Shown here in pieces: positions 15,432 to 24,502 of a stretch of DNA of 33,414 nucleotides. Source of the stretch: an uncultured Flavobacteriaceae bacterium. Its GTDB lineage: Bacteria > Bacteroidota > Bacteroidia > Flavobacteriales > Flavobacteriaceae. Both the position numbers and the translations under genes were made by a program. Position 1 is the first letter of the stretch. Each line of letters begins with the position of its first letter. Location: NCBI GenBank assembly GCA_905479475.1, contig CAJQMT010000031.1, positions 1 through 33,414 on the forward strand. The letters run 5' to 3'. Below the pieces are notes generated by a model. That model had not been told where the DNA came from, searched no databases, and saw nothing but the letters and a program-made list of their open reading frames with translations.

Positions 15432-16811
15432 CTAGTAGAGTCTCTCTGTCAAATCTTCGAAGTGCTCGTCGTTGGGCTCCCACAATTCAATTTTATTTCC
15501 GTCGAGGTCTAAAATCCAAGCAAATTTCCCATAACTGAAACTTTCAGAATTGCCAAGAATCACAACTCCTTCTTTTCGAAGATCTGCCAAGAGATGCTCT
15601 AAATTGGCAACCCGGTAGTTGAACATAAAATCCTTTTTAGAGGGCTCGAAATAATTGCTTTCTTCTTTGAAAGGACTCCATTGTGTCGTGGCATTTTGGT
15701 TGTGAATATTTTTCCACCAAAAGGTGCTTCCTTGTGAATCCATTTGAAATCCCAAATGTTTTTGATACCATTTCTTCGTTTTTTCAAGGTCTTTCGTTTT
15801 GAAAAAAACACCCCCGATACCGGTTACTTTCGGATTTAAAGAATTTTTATTTACTACGGGTTTTGTATGAATGTCAAAAAAGAGCGAAGCTATTTTTTCA
15901 ACGCAGGTTTGTGCAAGTTTTTCTTTTGATTCCACTGTCCATCCCGCAATGTGTGGAGAGAGCAGTACTTGATCAGAATGAATAAGGTATTCGAAGGCAG
16001 CAGGTAGATTCTTATTTTCGAATAAATTTTCAAAAGAAGTTTTTTCATATTCCAACACATCTAAGCAAGCCCCTAATATTTTACCCCGTTCTATCCCTTC
16101 TACAAGGTGATTAGTTACCACAGCAGAACCTCTCGCGGTATTGATCAGATAAAAAGGTTTTTTGAAAAGACTGATCAAATCACGATTGATCATTTTATCC
16201 GACAATTCGTTCAAAGGAGTATGAATGCTCAATACATCTGCTTTTTCTTGTATTTCTGTAAGTGTTGTTTGTCGACAATTTGCATCCCCGATATTTTCTT
16301 TGATGTCATAGCACAAAACCTCTACATCAAAACCACGCAATTTTTTCGCAAAAGATTTTCCCATATTTCCATAGCCAATCAGTCCTATGGTTTTTCCGTC
16401 CAGTTCCAAACCTCGGTTTGCCTCACGTAGCCACTTTCCTTGTCGAATTTGCTCGTCAGCTTGTTTGAGTTTGTTAAATAAAGAGAGCAACATTCCCAAG
16501 GCATGTTCTCCAACGGCATTTCTGTTTCCTTCAGGAGTAGAAATCAAACGAACTCCCTTTTTTTTCGCATGAGCCACGTCAATACTTTCGACTCCAGCAC
16601 CAACGCGAGCAATAAATTTTAGTTGGGTGGCTTTGTCCAAGAATTCTTTGTCAATTTTAAACCGAGATCGAATTACAATACCATCGTACAAATGAATTTT
16701 TGCTTCAATTTCTTCCTTGGAAGAAGAAAAATCTTCATCATTGAGGCAGCCCAATTTTTTCAAACCCTGTTCTAAAATAGGATGATTGTTATCAATGTGT
16801 AAAACCTTCAT
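15432..16811 (-). CDS. D-2-hydroxyacid dehydrogenase fused to a VOC (glyoxalase-like) domain
   Basis: A 459-residue two-domain protein. Residues 1-320 form a D-isomer 2-hydroxyacid dehydrogenase, related to phosphoglycerate dehydrogenase, with NAD-binding GYGNMG (residues 146-151) and catalytic Arg227 (NTARGS), Glu256 and His287 (SPHIAGW). Residues 326-459 form a VOC domain: GIGGVFFKTKDLEKTKKWYQ, then DLDGNKIELWEP near the end. These are normally separate proteins; stand-alone VOC proteins of this kind commonly begin with Met-Asn-Pro, and here Asn326-Pro327 is preceded by Leu (TTA) instead of Met, as if the two genes joined and the second start was lost. The gene follows panB by 72 bases on the same strand and may share its transcript. 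Substrate unknown. Confidence 0.82.
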   Translation of the reverse strand: MKVLHIDNNHPILEQGLKKLGCLNDEDFSSSKEEIEAKIHLYDGIVIRSRFKIDKEFLDKATQLKFIARVGAGVESIDVAHAKKKGVRLISTPEGNRNAVGEHALGMLLSLFNKLKQADEQIRQGKWLREANRGLELDGKTIGLIGYGNMGKSFAKKLRGFDVEVLCYDIKENIGDANCRQTTLTEIQEKADVLSIHTPLNELSDKMINRDLISLFKKPFYLINTARGSAVVTNHLVEGIERGKILGACLDVLEYEKTSFENLFENKNLPAAFEYLIHSDQVLLSPHIAGWTVESKEKLAQTCVEKIASLFFDIHTKPVVNKNSLNPKVTGIGGVFFKTKDLEKTKKWYQKHLGFQMDSQGSTFWWKNIHNQNATTQWSPFKEESNYFEPSKKDFMFNYRVANLEHLLADLRKEGVVILGNSESFSYGKFAWILDLDGNKIELWEPNDEHFEDLTERLY

Positions 16812-16883
16812 AATTTTTTGTTTGAAAGTGTGGTCTGTTTGGAGTAGGTATTTTAAAAGTTGGTGTAGTATCGAAATACGACA

Positions 16884-17702
16884 CTAATATTGTTCTTGAT
16901 TGTTTGGGAAATTTTGTGATTTGACATCTTTGCTGTATTGTTGGAAGGCATTGGACATGTCTTCAAACAAATTCAAATAACGGCGTAAAAATCTCGGATG
17001 GAATTCATGGGTCATGCCCACCATGTCGTGGGTTACCAAAACTTGACCATCAACTCCAGCACCTGCGCCAATACCAATGACAGGGATCTGTAATTCACAA
17101 GCTACTTGTGCTGCCAACTCTGCAGGAACTTTTTCCAAAACAATTGAAAAGCATCCTAACTTTTCTAGAGATTTTGCATCTTCTATTAATTTTTTGGCTT
17201 CGGCTTCTGCTTTTGCTCTCACCGTATAGGTTCCAAATTTATAGATGGACTGCGGTGTGAGTCCGAGGTGCCCCATCACTGGAATTCCTGCGCCTAAAAT
17301 TTTTTTAATCGAATCTTTGATTTCTTTTCCTCCTTCAAGTTTTACAGCGTGTCCTCCCGATTCTTTCATGATTCGAATCGCGGAGCGTAAGGCAATCTTT
17401 GGGTCGGATTGATAGCTTCCAAAAGGCAAATCAACGACTACCAAACTTCGCTGAGAAGCTCTGACAACAGAACTCGCGTGGTAAATCATTTGATCCAACG
17501 TAATAGGCAGTGTGGTCTCATGACCCGCCATGACGTTGGAAGCAGAATCTCCCACAAGAATGACATCAATATTGGCAGCATCCACAATTTTTGCCATGGT
17601 ATAATCGTACGCGGTTAACATGGATATTTTTTCACCATTTTTTTTCATCTCAATCAATGAATTCGTGGTGACGCGTTTGTATTGCTTTTTTGTTGATGAC
17701 AT
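16884..17702 (-). CDS. panB: 3-methyl-2-oxobutanoate hydroxymethyltransferase
   Basis: A 272-residue PanB, which transfers a hydroxymethyl group from methylenetetrahydrofolate to 2-oxoisovalerate in pantothenate (coenzyme A) synthesis. Magnesium ligands Asp52 (VGDSASNV), Asp91 (DLPFGSY) and Glu123 (KLEGG) are present, as are [17 protein letters not shown] and the [14 protein letters not shown] block. The start at 17702 gives the usual family length; the open frame runs on to 17792 but adds a segment not seen in PanB. panC and panD are not in the window. Confidence 0.93.
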   Translation of the reverse strand: MSSTKKQYKRVTTNSLIEMKKNGEKISMLTAYDYTMAKIVDAANIDVILVGDSASNVMAGHETTLPITLDQMIYHASSVVRASQRSLVVVDLPFGSYQSDPKIALRSAIRIMKESGGHAVKLEGGKEIKDSIKKILGAGIPVMGHLGLTPQSIYKFGTYTVRAKAEAEAKKLIEDAKSLEKLGCFSIVLEKVPAELAAQVACELQIPVIGIGAGAGVDGQVLVTHDMVGMTHEFHPRFLRRYLNLFEDMSNAFQQYSKDVKSQNFPNNQEQY

Positions 17703-17755
17703 TTTCGAACGATTAAAATTCAGGGTGTAAAAGTACGCAAATCTTTGCAGATTTC

Positions 17756-17763
17756 TAGATTTG
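17756..17763 (+). promoter_or_regulatory. Candidate -7 box for the sigma factor operon
   Basis: TAGATTTG matches TAnnTTTG on the plus strand. The start codon is about 100 bases away, longer than for other promoters here, so the call is weak. Confidence 0.25.
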
Positions 17764-17862
17764 AATAGGTTGAAACGAGAAATACAGTTCAAAAATAAAG
17801 TATGGATTCGTTACAGTAAGCACGGAAATTTCCTTATCTTCAACCTTTAAAAATGAGCTAAA

Positions 17863-18432
17863 ATGAGAAAAAAAGGGAAACACACATTGCATCCCGACAA
17901 ATGGATAGACCTATATGCAGATTACCTTTACAATTATACCATGGCAAGAGTAAGTAAGCCAGAAGTATCAAAAGATTTGGTACAAGAAACATTTTTTGCA
18001 GGCTTAAAATCAATGAAAAGTTTTGAAGGAAAAGCAAGTGAACGGACTTGGCTGGTTGCAATTCTAAAAAGAAAAATTATTGATTATTATCGTAAAATCA
18101 ATTCGAACAAAGGAAGAGCAGAAGTGCGAATGAACTTTTACAGTGATGGTGACAATCAAGGAGACTGGTTGGAAGAGAGAGTTCCTCAAACTTGGGGGAG
18201 TGATGCGGATAAAAAAATGGAAAATGAAGAGCTAGGAGGTGTATTGAATGATTGTATTGAAAAGTTGCCAGAAAAATATGCGATGGTTTTTAAGATGAAG
18301 ACTTTGCGAGATTTTAGCACGGAACAAATTTGTAAAGAGCTTAGTATTTCCTCGTCCAATTTATGGGTAATTGTTCACAGGGCAAGAACGCAATTGAGAA
18401 GATGTATGGAAGATAATTGGTTTGTAAAATAA
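17863..18432 (+). CDS. ECF-type RNA polymerase sigma factor
   Basis: A 189-residue sigma factor of the extracytoplasmic function group, with only regions 2 and 4. Region 2 spans about residues 17-78 (DLVQETFFAGLKSM, TWLVAILKRKIIDYYRK) and region 4 about 131-184 (LPEKYAMVFKMK, then the helix-turn-helix ISSSNLWVIVHRARTQLRR). It would direct RNA polymerase to a dedicated promoter set. A very small gene with a zinc anti-sigma motif follows after 7 bases and an O-methyltransferase after that, and the three probably form one operon. The signal sensed is unknown. Confidence 0.9.
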   Translation: MRKKGKHTLHPDKWIDLYADYLYNYTMARVSKPEVSKDLVQETFFAGLKSMKSFEGKASERTWLVAILKRKIIDYYRKINSNKGRAEVRMNFYSDGDNQGDWLEERVPQTWGSDADKKMENEELGGVLNDCIEKLPEKYAMVFKMKTLRDFSTEQICKELSISSSNLWVIVHRARTQLRRCMEDNWFVK

Positions 18433-18439
18433 CAAAAAC

Positions 18440-18700
18440 ATGTTTAAATTTAAAATTACTTGTGACCAGGCAACGACAATTTGTGATAAATCGCAATACA
18501 GAAAGGCAACTTTATTGGAGATTCTTCGATTGAGAATTCATTTTATAAACTGCAAAATTTGTGCTTTGTACACAAAACAAAATAACAGAATGTCTCGTAT
18601 TTTTAAAAAAAATATGAGAGAGGACGCTTTTTGCTCGATGACCAAAGAAGAGAAAGAGGCGATCCACACAGCCTTTCAAAAGAAAACTTCGATGAATTGA
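18440..18700 (+). CDS. Small ZAS-motif protein, probable anti-sigma factor
   Basis: An 86-residue protein beginning 7 bases after the sigma gene. It carries His34-x3-Cys38-x2-Cys41 (HFINCKIC), the zinc-binding pattern of ZAS anti-sigma domains, within a helical, basic protein. Further cysteines lie at 8, 15 and 65. It has no membrane segment or sensor domain, so if it holds the sigma factor it does so from the cytoplasm, and the cysteines would be natural redox or metal sensors. The role is inferred from motif and position. Similar small proteins in databases sometimes carry unrelated enzyme names, which this sequence does not support. Confidence 0.7.
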   Translation: MFKFKITCDQATTICDKSQYRKATLLEILRLRIHFINCKICALYTKQNNRMSRIFKKNMREDAFCSMTKEEKEAIHTAFQKKTSMN

Positions 18701-18730
18701 CCCTAATAATGACCCCACAAAGAAGAGCAG

Positions 18731-19372
18731 ATGGATTTTTTACCAGAAAAAATTGACGATTACGTAGTGGCCCACTCGCAGCAAGAACCTGAGATATTAA
18801 AGGAATTGAACCGTGAAACTTGGCAGAAGATATTGAATCCACGCATGTTAAGTGGTGATTTTCAGGGCAGAGTACTCTCTATGATATCCAAATTGATACA
18901 GCCTAAATTTGTTCTAGAAATTGGCACGTACACAGGGTATTCTGCACTGTCTATGGCAGAAGGAATGGCAACGGATGGCAGGTTACATACCATTGACAGA
19001 AATGAAGAGTTGTATGATTTTCAAAAAAAATATTTTGAGAAGTCGAAATATGGGGATATGATTCTGCAACATGTAGGCAATGCACTCGAAATCATACCGA
19101 CACTTGAAGAAAAATTTGATCTTGTTTTTATCGATGCTGACAAGTCAAATTACAGCAACTATTTTAATTTAGTGATTGATAAAATGAATCCTGGAGGGGT
19201 CATTTTATCCGACAATGTTCTTTGGAGCGGAAAAGTAGTGGAAGAGTTGAATCCGAAAGATATCGATACGAAAGCTTTGTTGAAATACAACAAACTTGTG
19301 AATGAAGACGTAAGAGTCGAAACGGTATTGTTACCCATTCGTGACGGATTGACGATTAGCCGAGTAAAATAA
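18731..19372 (+). CDS. Class I SAM-dependent O-methyltransferase
   Basis: A 213-residue methyltransferase of the catechol/caffeoyl-CoA O-methyltransferase type. The SAM-binding loop is VLEIGTYTGYSA (residues 61-72), the acidic residue at the end of strand 2 is in IDRNEE, and the metal-binding set is Asp135 (IDADKSNY), Asp161 and Asn162 (SDNVLW). It methylates a hydroxyl group, likely on an aromatic compound, using divalent metal. It starts 30 bases after the ZAS-motif gene, so it may be controlled by the sigma factor. The natural substrate is unknown. Confidence 0.88.
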   Translation: MDFLPEKIDDYVVAHSQQEPEILKELNRETWQKILNPRMLSGDFQGRVLSMISKLIQPKFVLEIGTYTGYSALSMAEGMATDGRLHTIDRNEELYDFQKKYFEKSKYGDMILQHVGNALEIIPTLEEKFDLVFIDADKSNYSNYFNLVIDKMNPGGVILSDNVLWSGKVVEELNPKDIDTKALLKYNKLVNEDVRVETVLLPIRDGLTISRVK

Positions 19373-19417
19373 TTGAAACCTTTCTACTGGCTTGATTAAA
19401 AGAGAAAATCAACCAAT

Positions 19418-19690
19418 TTAAAACTTTCTTTTGATAGGTCCCGTAGCCTCGTCGAGGTCTTCTTTTACAGCATCTACTTCTTTTTGAATGTCTTTGGTAA
19501 TGTCCAAATCCACACTGTGTTTTTCAGCCGAATCATTGATTTCTCTTTTGATATCGTTCGTAGCATCTTTGATTTGACGCATCCCTTTTCCCAATCCTCG
19601 TGCAATTTCTGGAATTTTATCTGCACCAAAGAGCATTACGACAATCAATAGTACAATCATTACCTCAGGAGCTCCAATAAACAATACCAT
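19418..19690 (-). CDS. tatA: Twin-arginine translocase subunit TatA/TatE
   Basis: A 90-residue TatA-family protein: a short N-terminal membrane helix (APEVMIVLLIVVMLFG), the hinge FGADKIPEIARGLGKG, an amphipathic helix, and an acidic tail. TatA forms the pore that carries folded proteins across the inner membrane with TatC, which is not encoded here. It is convergent with the O-methyltransferase gene and diverges from the unknown gene at 19835; a well-formed promoter lies upstream. Confidence 0.92.
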   Translation of the reverse strand: MVLFIGAPEVMIVLLIVVMLFGADKIPEIARGLGKGMRQIKDATNDIKREINDSAEKHSVDLDITKDIQKEVDAVKEDLDEATGPIKRKF

Positions 19691-19709
19691 GCCAAAAAAA
19701 TTATTTTTA

Positions 19710-19737
19710 CAAAGATAGGGATTTGTGATGAATTCAA
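19710..19737 (-). promoter_or_regulatory. Promoter of tatA (-33 and -7 elements)
   Basis: On the minus strand a TTG (19737-19735) is followed after 17 bases by TATCTTTG (19717-19710), matching the Bacteroidota pattern TTG-N17-23-TAnnTTTG. The leader would be about 14 bases. Confidence 0.6.
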
Positions 19738-19771
19738 GATTTGTTTTGAAGAAATAGCTTTCAAATAAAAA

Positions 19772-19804
19772 TTGCTGTCGGTCTTTGATATTTGTCTATT
19801 TTTG
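19772..19804 (+). promoter_or_regulatory. Promoter of the unknown gene at 19835
   Basis: TTG at 19772-19774, a 22-base spacer and TATTTTTG at 19797-19804 fit TTG-N17-23-TAnnTTTG. Predicted leader about 24 bases. Confidence 0.55.
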
Positions 19805-19834
19805 CCAAAGCATTAATCCAAAAGAGAGTTTTCC

Positions 19835-20251
19835 ATGAATCCTAAAATTCAAGAATATATAAACCATACATTGAGTCAAATCGCCATCATAGAGGAGGCA
19901 GAAGAGGTGGGTTTTGAAGATATTAAAATTTACGATTTCAGAACCCATCATGAAAATGGTAAAGATTTTGTGCATCAAAATGGGGAAAATTATGGATTGG
20001 CTTATTTGGATGCGATTACAGAGGAAAGTGCTAAAAAGATTTCAAGAGAACTCAAAAAAAATAAGAATCTAACTGTCAAAACTTTGAAAGAGTTTGTTGA
20101 AAGACAGCGCTTGAAATGCTATGTAAAAGGAGGTTCCAAATCATTTTTGACTTGGGAAAAAGGAGATGTAGGAGTTCTTTATTTAGAATTCAACGATGAA
20201 AAAAAGACGGTGATTCCGCGATTTGTCAATGAAACTAAAGAGCGAAGTTAG
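19835..20251 (+). CDS. Protein of unknown function
   Basis: A 138-residue soluble protein that I do not recognise. It has no signal peptide, membrane segment or cysteine-rich site (a single Cys near residue 95). It is mixed alpha/beta and highly charged: an N-terminal helix, then DIKIYDFRTHHENGKDF and a lysine-rich helical segment, ending in VGVLYLEFNDEKKTVIPRFVNE, which reads like paired beta strands. A complete promoter upstream and codon use like its neighbours support a real gene. Its 3' end overlaps the convergent RNA methyltransferase gene by 17 bases. Confidence 0.7.
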   Translation: MNPKIQEYINHTLSQIAIIEEAEEVGFEDIKIYDFRTHHENGKDFVHQNGENYGLAYLDAITEESAKKISRELKKNKNLTVKTLKEFVERQRLKCYVKGGSKSFLTWEKGDVGVLYLEFNDEKKTVIPRFVNETKERS

Positions 20252-20720
20252 ATTTTGCACGCCGATCGTACATCACAATGCTCCCTGCAACGGCTACGTT
20301 CAAACTCATAGGAGTATCAAATTTCACGAGATGGTGTGATTTTTTGATGGCAATTTTGGAAAGTCCATGGTCTTCAGCTCCTAGTAAATAAACACAACGC
20401 TTCGGGTGTTCAAAAGTTTCCAAGGGAACTGCTTTTTCGTCCAATTCTACGCCAACTAGCATTGCTCCTTTTGGCAATTGTTGGTGGAAATCTTCGAAAG
20501 TTTTGTAATGAAAATAAGGCATGGCACCTACCGCTTTGTGCGTATCACAGGCTTGTTTTGCATAACGATTCCCAATGGTAAAAATATAACTAGCCCCCAT
20601 GTTTTGGGCAGAACGCCAAAGCACTCCTAGATTTTCGGGAGTCTTTCCATTTTGAATACCGATGCCGAAAAAGCCTTGTGTGAGATTGTCAATCATACCT
20701 CGAGATTTGTTTTGTAGCAT
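20235..20720 (-). CDS. SpoU/TrmH-type (SPOUT) RNA 2'-O-methyltransferase
   Basis: A 161-residue single-domain SPOUT methyltransferase, which binds SAM in a knotted C-terminal fold and methylates ribose in tRNA or rRNA. The three family motifs are visible: NLGVLWRSAQNMGA (Asn30, Arg36), LLGAEDHGLS (about 112-121) and MSLNVAVAGSIVMYDRR near the C-terminus. No extra RNA-binding domain is attached. It begins 19 bases after mutS and is probably co-transcribed; an ATG at 20696 is an alternative start. The target nucleotide is unknown. Confidence 0.85.
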   Translation of the reverse strand: MLQNKSRGMIDNLTQGFFGIGIQNGKTPENLGVLWRSAQNMGASYIFTIGNRYAKQACDTHKAVGAMPYFHYKTFEDFHQQLPKGAMLVGVELDEKAVPLETFEHPKRCVYLLGAEDHGLSKIAIKKSHHLVKFDTPMSLNVAVAGSIVMYDRRAKSNFAL

Positions 20721-20739
20721 TTATTTGACAAGCCACCAA

Positions 20740-23352
20740 TTATTTTTTTGTCAACATTCTTTTAATTTCGTTCAATTTCATGAGCGCTTCAATAGGTGTT
20801 AAAGAGTCTATATTGGTCGCTAGTATTTCTTCTTTGATATCCTCTAACAAAGGGTCGTCCAATTTGAAGAAACTCAATTGCAGGTCTTCTTCCTCTGTGA
20901 CCGACTTTAATTTTTCTTTAATGCCCTCATGGGCGTGGGTTTTTTCTAGTTGTTTGAGCATCTTATTCGCTCTGTGAATGACTTGTGAGGGCATTCCTGC
21001 CAACTTGGCTACATGGATACCAAAACTGTGTTCACTTCCTCCAGCAACCAGCTTGCGCAAGAAAATTACATTGTCTTTCAATTCTTTGACAGAAACATTG
21101 AAGTTTTTAATCCGTTCAAAGGTGTTGGTCATGTCATTGAGTTCATGGTAATGCGTTGCAAACAAAGTTTTGGCGGCACTTGGATGTTCGTGCAGGTACT
21201 CTGCAATGGCCCAAGCAATGGAAATTCCATCATAAGTGCTCGTTCCTCGACCAATTTCGTCCAATAGGATCAAACTTCGTTCTGAAACATTGTTCAAGAT
21301 ACTAGCAGTCTCATTCATTTCTACCATAAAAGTAGATTCTCCCATCGAAATATTATCACTTGCACCGACACGGGTGAATATTTTATCTACAATTCCAATT
21401 TTTGCGTTTTGAGCGGGGACATAACTTCCCATTTGTGCTAGCAAAACAATCAAAGCAGTCTGTCTTAAGATGGCAGATTTACCAGACATATTGGGTCCAG
21501 TAATCATGATAATTTGTTGAGATGTTCGATTCAATACAACATCGTTGGCAATGTATTCTTCTCCAAAAGGGAGTTGTTTTTCAATAACTGGGTGCCGTCC
21601 ATTTTTTATTTCTAAATCACTGCTTTCCTCCAATACCGGACGGACATAACTATTGTCAATCGCTGTTTTCGCAAAAGAGCCCAAGCAGTCTATTTGCCCT
21701 ATGAGCTGTGCGTTTTGTTGCATGTCTTTGATACGAGTGGTCAGAAATTGAATGAGATTGCTATAAATTTCTTGCTCGAGTTTGCCAATTTTTTCTTCTG
21801 CTCCTAGAATTTTTGTTTCGTATTCTTTGAGTTCCTCGGTGATGTAGCGTTCCGCGTTTACAAGAGTTTGTTTGCGAATCCATTCTTCAGGTACTTTGTC
21901 TTTGTGGGTGTTTCGGACTTCGATATAATATCCAAAAACATTGTTGAAAGCAATTTTCAGAGAAGGAATTCCAGTTCGTTCCGACTCACGCTTCAACATA
22001 CCATCTAAATAATCTTTTCCAGAGTTGGAGATGGCTCTTAAATCATCCAATTCTTGAGAGACTCCATGGGCGATACTATTTCCCTTTAAAATATTTACAG
22101 GAGCATCTTCAAAGAGTGTAGCTTCAATTTTTTCACGAAGCGAGAGGCAATCTTTCAATCGACTTCCGATATCTTTTAACGAGCGGTTGCTGCTTGTCTC
22201 AGCAGCTTCTTTGATAGGGAGAATGTCCTTCAGGGAATTTTTTAAAGAAATGACTTCGCGGGGGTGTATTTTTCCTGTAGCTACTTTGGAGACCAATCGC
22301 TCGATGTCACTTATTTGTTTGATTTGGTATTGTACGATGTCGAAAAAGTCAGGAGTGTCGATCAGATATTTTACAATGTTTTGTCTTTCGTTGATCTGAT
22401 TTAGATCTTTCAAAGGCAAGGCCAGCCACCTGCGGAGCAAACGACCACCCATAGGGGAAATGGTATTGTCAATGACGTCTAATAACGTAACTGCATTGGC
22501 TTCTTTGGAAGCGTACAGTTCTAAATTTCGCAAGGTGAACCGATCCATCCAAACAAAATTATTTTCTTGAATTCGTTGGATAGAAGTGATATGTTGTATG
22601 CGGTTGTGTTGGGTTTCAGACAAATAATACAGAACGGCACCTGCGGAAACAATACCTTCCTTTAATTCATGAATTCCAAAACCTTTCAATGAATTGACAT
22701 GGAAATGGTTCGTCAAACTTTCTTCGGAAAAATCTGTTTGAAAAACCCAATCATCCAAATAAAAAGCATGCAATTCTGTTCCAAATAAGGATGCAAACCG
22801 CTGTCGGTGTTGTTTTTGAACCAGCACTTCACTGGGACGGAAATTTTGCAATAATTTATCGATATAAGCATCTGTGCCTTGTGCGGTAAAAAATTCTCCT
22901 GTAGAGACATCTAAAAAAGAAACGCCCAATTGTTTTTTTCCAAAATGCACCGCCGCTAGAAAATTGTTTGCCTTCGATTGTAAAACTTCGTCATTGAAAG
23001 AGACACCAGGAGTTATCAATTCTGTGACGCCACGTTTGACAATTTTTTTGGTCATTTTAGGGTCTTCCAGTTGGTCGCAGATGGCAACACGCAGTCCTGC
23101 CTTGACCAATTTAGGCAAATACGTATTCAATGAATGATGCGGAAAACCTGCCAAGGCAGTTTCTGAGTCGCTTCCCGCACCTCGTTTGGTGAGGGTTATG
23201 TTTAGAATACGAGCACATTTGACGGCATCTTCTCCAAAAGTTTCGTAAAAATCACCCACTCTAAACAGCAACATCGCATCCGGATATTTTATTTTGATAC
23301 CGTTGTATTGCTTCATCAAAGGGGTTTCTTTTTTCACTTTCGTTTTTGCCAA
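20740..23352 (-). CDS. mutS: DNA mismatch repair protein MutS
   Basis: An 870-residue MutS1, which recognises mismatches and recruits MutL. The mismatch-reading Phe-x-Glu lies at residues 35-37 in GDFYETFG. The ATPase domain has Walker A GPNMSGKS at about 620, the STFMVEM block, Walker [13 protein letters not shown] and FATHYHEL. Length is normal. The start codon at 23352 is TTG (first residues [16 protein letters not shown]); the next in-frame ATG at 23316 would begin at MKQYNG. Other flavobacterial MutS proteins have a lysine-rich lead before ETPLMKQY, which favours the TTG. Confidence 0.95.
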   Translation of the reverse strand: MAKTKVKKETPLMKQYNGIKIKYPDAMLLFRVGDFYETFGEDAVKCARILNITLTKRGAGSDSETALAGFPHHSLNTYLPKLVKAGLRVAICDQLEDPKMTKKIVKRGVTELITPGVSFNDEVLQSKANNFLAAVHFGKKQLGVSFLDVSTGEFFTAQGTDAYIDKLLQNFRPSEVLVQKQHRQRFASLFGTELHAFYLDDWVFQTDFSEESLTNHFHVNSLKGFGIHELKEGIVSAGAVLYYLSETQHNRIQHITSIQRIQENNFVWMDRFTLRNLELYASKEANAVTLLDVIDNTISPMGGRLLRRWLALPLKDLNQINERQNIVKYLIDTPDFFDIVQYQIKQISDIERLVSKVATGKIHPREVISLKNSLKDILPIKEAAETSSNRSLKDIGSRLKDCLSLREKIEATLFEDAPVNILKGNSIAHGVSQELDDLRAISNSGKDYLDGMLKRESERTGIPSLKIAFNNVFGYYIEVRNTHKDKVPEEWIRKQTLVNAERYITEELKEYETKILGAEEKIGKLEQEIYSNLIQFLTTRIKDMQQNAQLIGQIDCLGSFAKTAIDNSYVRPVLEESSDLEIKNGRHPVIEKQLPFGEEYIANDVVLNRTSQQIIMITGPNMSGKSAILRQTALIVLLAQMGSYVPAQNAKIGIVDKIFTRVGASDNISMGESTFMVEMNETASILNNVSERSLILLDEIGRGTSTYDGISIAWAIAEYLHEHPSAAKTLFATHYHELNDMTNTFERIKNFNVSVKELKDNVIFLRKLVAGGSEHSFGIHVAKLAGMPSQVIHRANKMLKQLEKTHAHEGIKEKLKSVTEEEDLQLSFFKLDDPLLEDIKEEILATNIDSLTPIEALMKLNEIKRMLTKK

Positions 23353-23523
23353 AATAATGTGTTTAATGCGTTGTTGCGAATTTACGTTTTTTGATTTTCA
23401 AGCGCAAGAGATAAAGTTTCTTGCTACTGAAACTTATCACATAGGAAAGGGAGAATTGAATATTTTAAAGCCAATTTTAGGGTTCAAATTAGCGTACAAA
23501 TGGAACGTATTACTTTGACTCCA

Positions 23524-24267
23524 TTAAAGCCCTCTTTCTTTTTTGATTTGCTCGTAGGCTTCTTGAATCTTTAAAAATTTTTCTTCCGCGCCTTTCAGAT
23601 GTTCAACACCCAAATGTTTGACCTTGTCAGGATGGTGTTTTTTCACCATTTTTCGATAGGCAGTTTTGAGTTCTTTGTTAGTCGCTGTTTTTTCGATTTC
23701 TAATATTTTGTAGGCGCTTTCAGAATCGTTGTAGAACATCGCTTTGATGGAGTCAAAGTCGTAAGAATTGATATTGAGGTAGCCTGCTATTTTTTGCAGC
23801 ATGTGCAATTCATCGGGAGTTACCACCTCGTCTGCTTTAGCCAAGGCAAAAAGATAGTGCATCAATTGCAATCGGGATGCATGTTGCATTTGTTGACGAA
23901 TTTGCAAAGAAATTTGACGGACGGAAATGTCTTTGTTTTGCATGATGCCTTTGAACAATCGAAAAGCATGATTTGCTCTGTCTTTGCCGTACATTTTTAC
24001 AAAATAAGCGCGGACAAAATCCAATTCACGAGGGTCTATTTTTCCATCTGCTTTGATTACAAAAGACGAAAGAACCAACAAACTTATTTCAAAATCTCCC
24101 GAATGTGTTGTTTTTGAATGATGATTCGCCTGCTGTTGAAAATCTTGAAGATCTTTTTTTGTAAACCCATCAATTACATTCCCAATCATATAACCCAATA
24201 AAGCACCAATAGGACCTCCAAAAGACCAACCCAACCCTGCACCGAGCCATTTTGTAAAACTTGCCAT
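23524..24267 (-). CDS. TerB/DnaJ domain co-chaperone, DjlA-like
   Basis: A 247-residue protein with three parts: a glycine-rich N-terminal segment (GAGLGWSFGGPIGALLGYMIGNVI) able to insert in a membrane, a helical TerB-like domain (about 55-170, with KADGKIDPREL and KADEVVTPDEL acidic loops), and a C-terminal J domain (about 183-247) with His-Pro-Asp at 212-214. This matches DjlA, a membrane-anchored partner that stimulates DnaK. The two acidic loops could bind metal. It lies 171 bases upstream of mutS on the same strand; I found no clear promoter in that gap. Confidence 0.85.
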   Translation of the reverse strand: MASFTKWLGAGLGWSFGGPIGALLGYMIGNVIDGFTKKDLQDFQQQANHHSKTTHSGDFEISLLVLSSFVIKADGKIDPRELDFVRAYFVKMYGKDRANHAFRLFKGIMQNKDISVRQISLQIRQQMQHASRLQLMHYLFALAKADEVVTPDELHMLQKIAGYLNINSYDFDSIKAMFYNDSESAYKILEIEKTATNKELKTAYRKMVKKHHPDKVKHLGVEHLKGAEEKFLKIQEAYEQIKKERGL

Positions 24268-24460
24268 TTTTAATTTTTTAGGCTGCTAATATAGGTGTTC
24301 TGTTTTTCTTGTGAATTTGAATGAAGTTAAGAAAGTCTTAATTTCCCGTTGCAGACGAACGTTTGTTTCGAGAAAGACAGTTGTTTTCAAAAAGAAGGAG
24401 CTCTAGAATTTTAAATTTAGATCTCACAACTCAAAATTCTAATATTCTGAATGCAATGTG

Positions 24461-24468
24461 TATCTTTG
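24461..24468 (+). promoter_or_regulatory. -7 promoter box for the bacilliredoxin gene
   Basis: TATCTTTG is an exact TAnnTTTG match, 34 bases before the ATG at 24503, predicting a leader of about 28 bases. Confidence 0.5.
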
Positions 24469-24502
24469 CCATCTGAAATGTAACATTTAAAGATATAAAA
24501 AT

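Noticed and set aside
19392-19412. Inverted repeat TTGATT / AATCAA between the O-methyltransferase gene and tatA
   Set aside because: Only six A-T-rich pairs and no T tract; expected by chance in this sequence.
23450-23500. GGGTTCAAAT resembling a tRNA T loop
   Set aside because: No acceptor stem, D arm or anticodon arm can be built around it.
23294-23518. 74-codon plus-strand frame across the mutS upstream gap
   Set aside because: Begins inside mutS on the opposite strand, has a composition unlike its neighbours and no promoter box.
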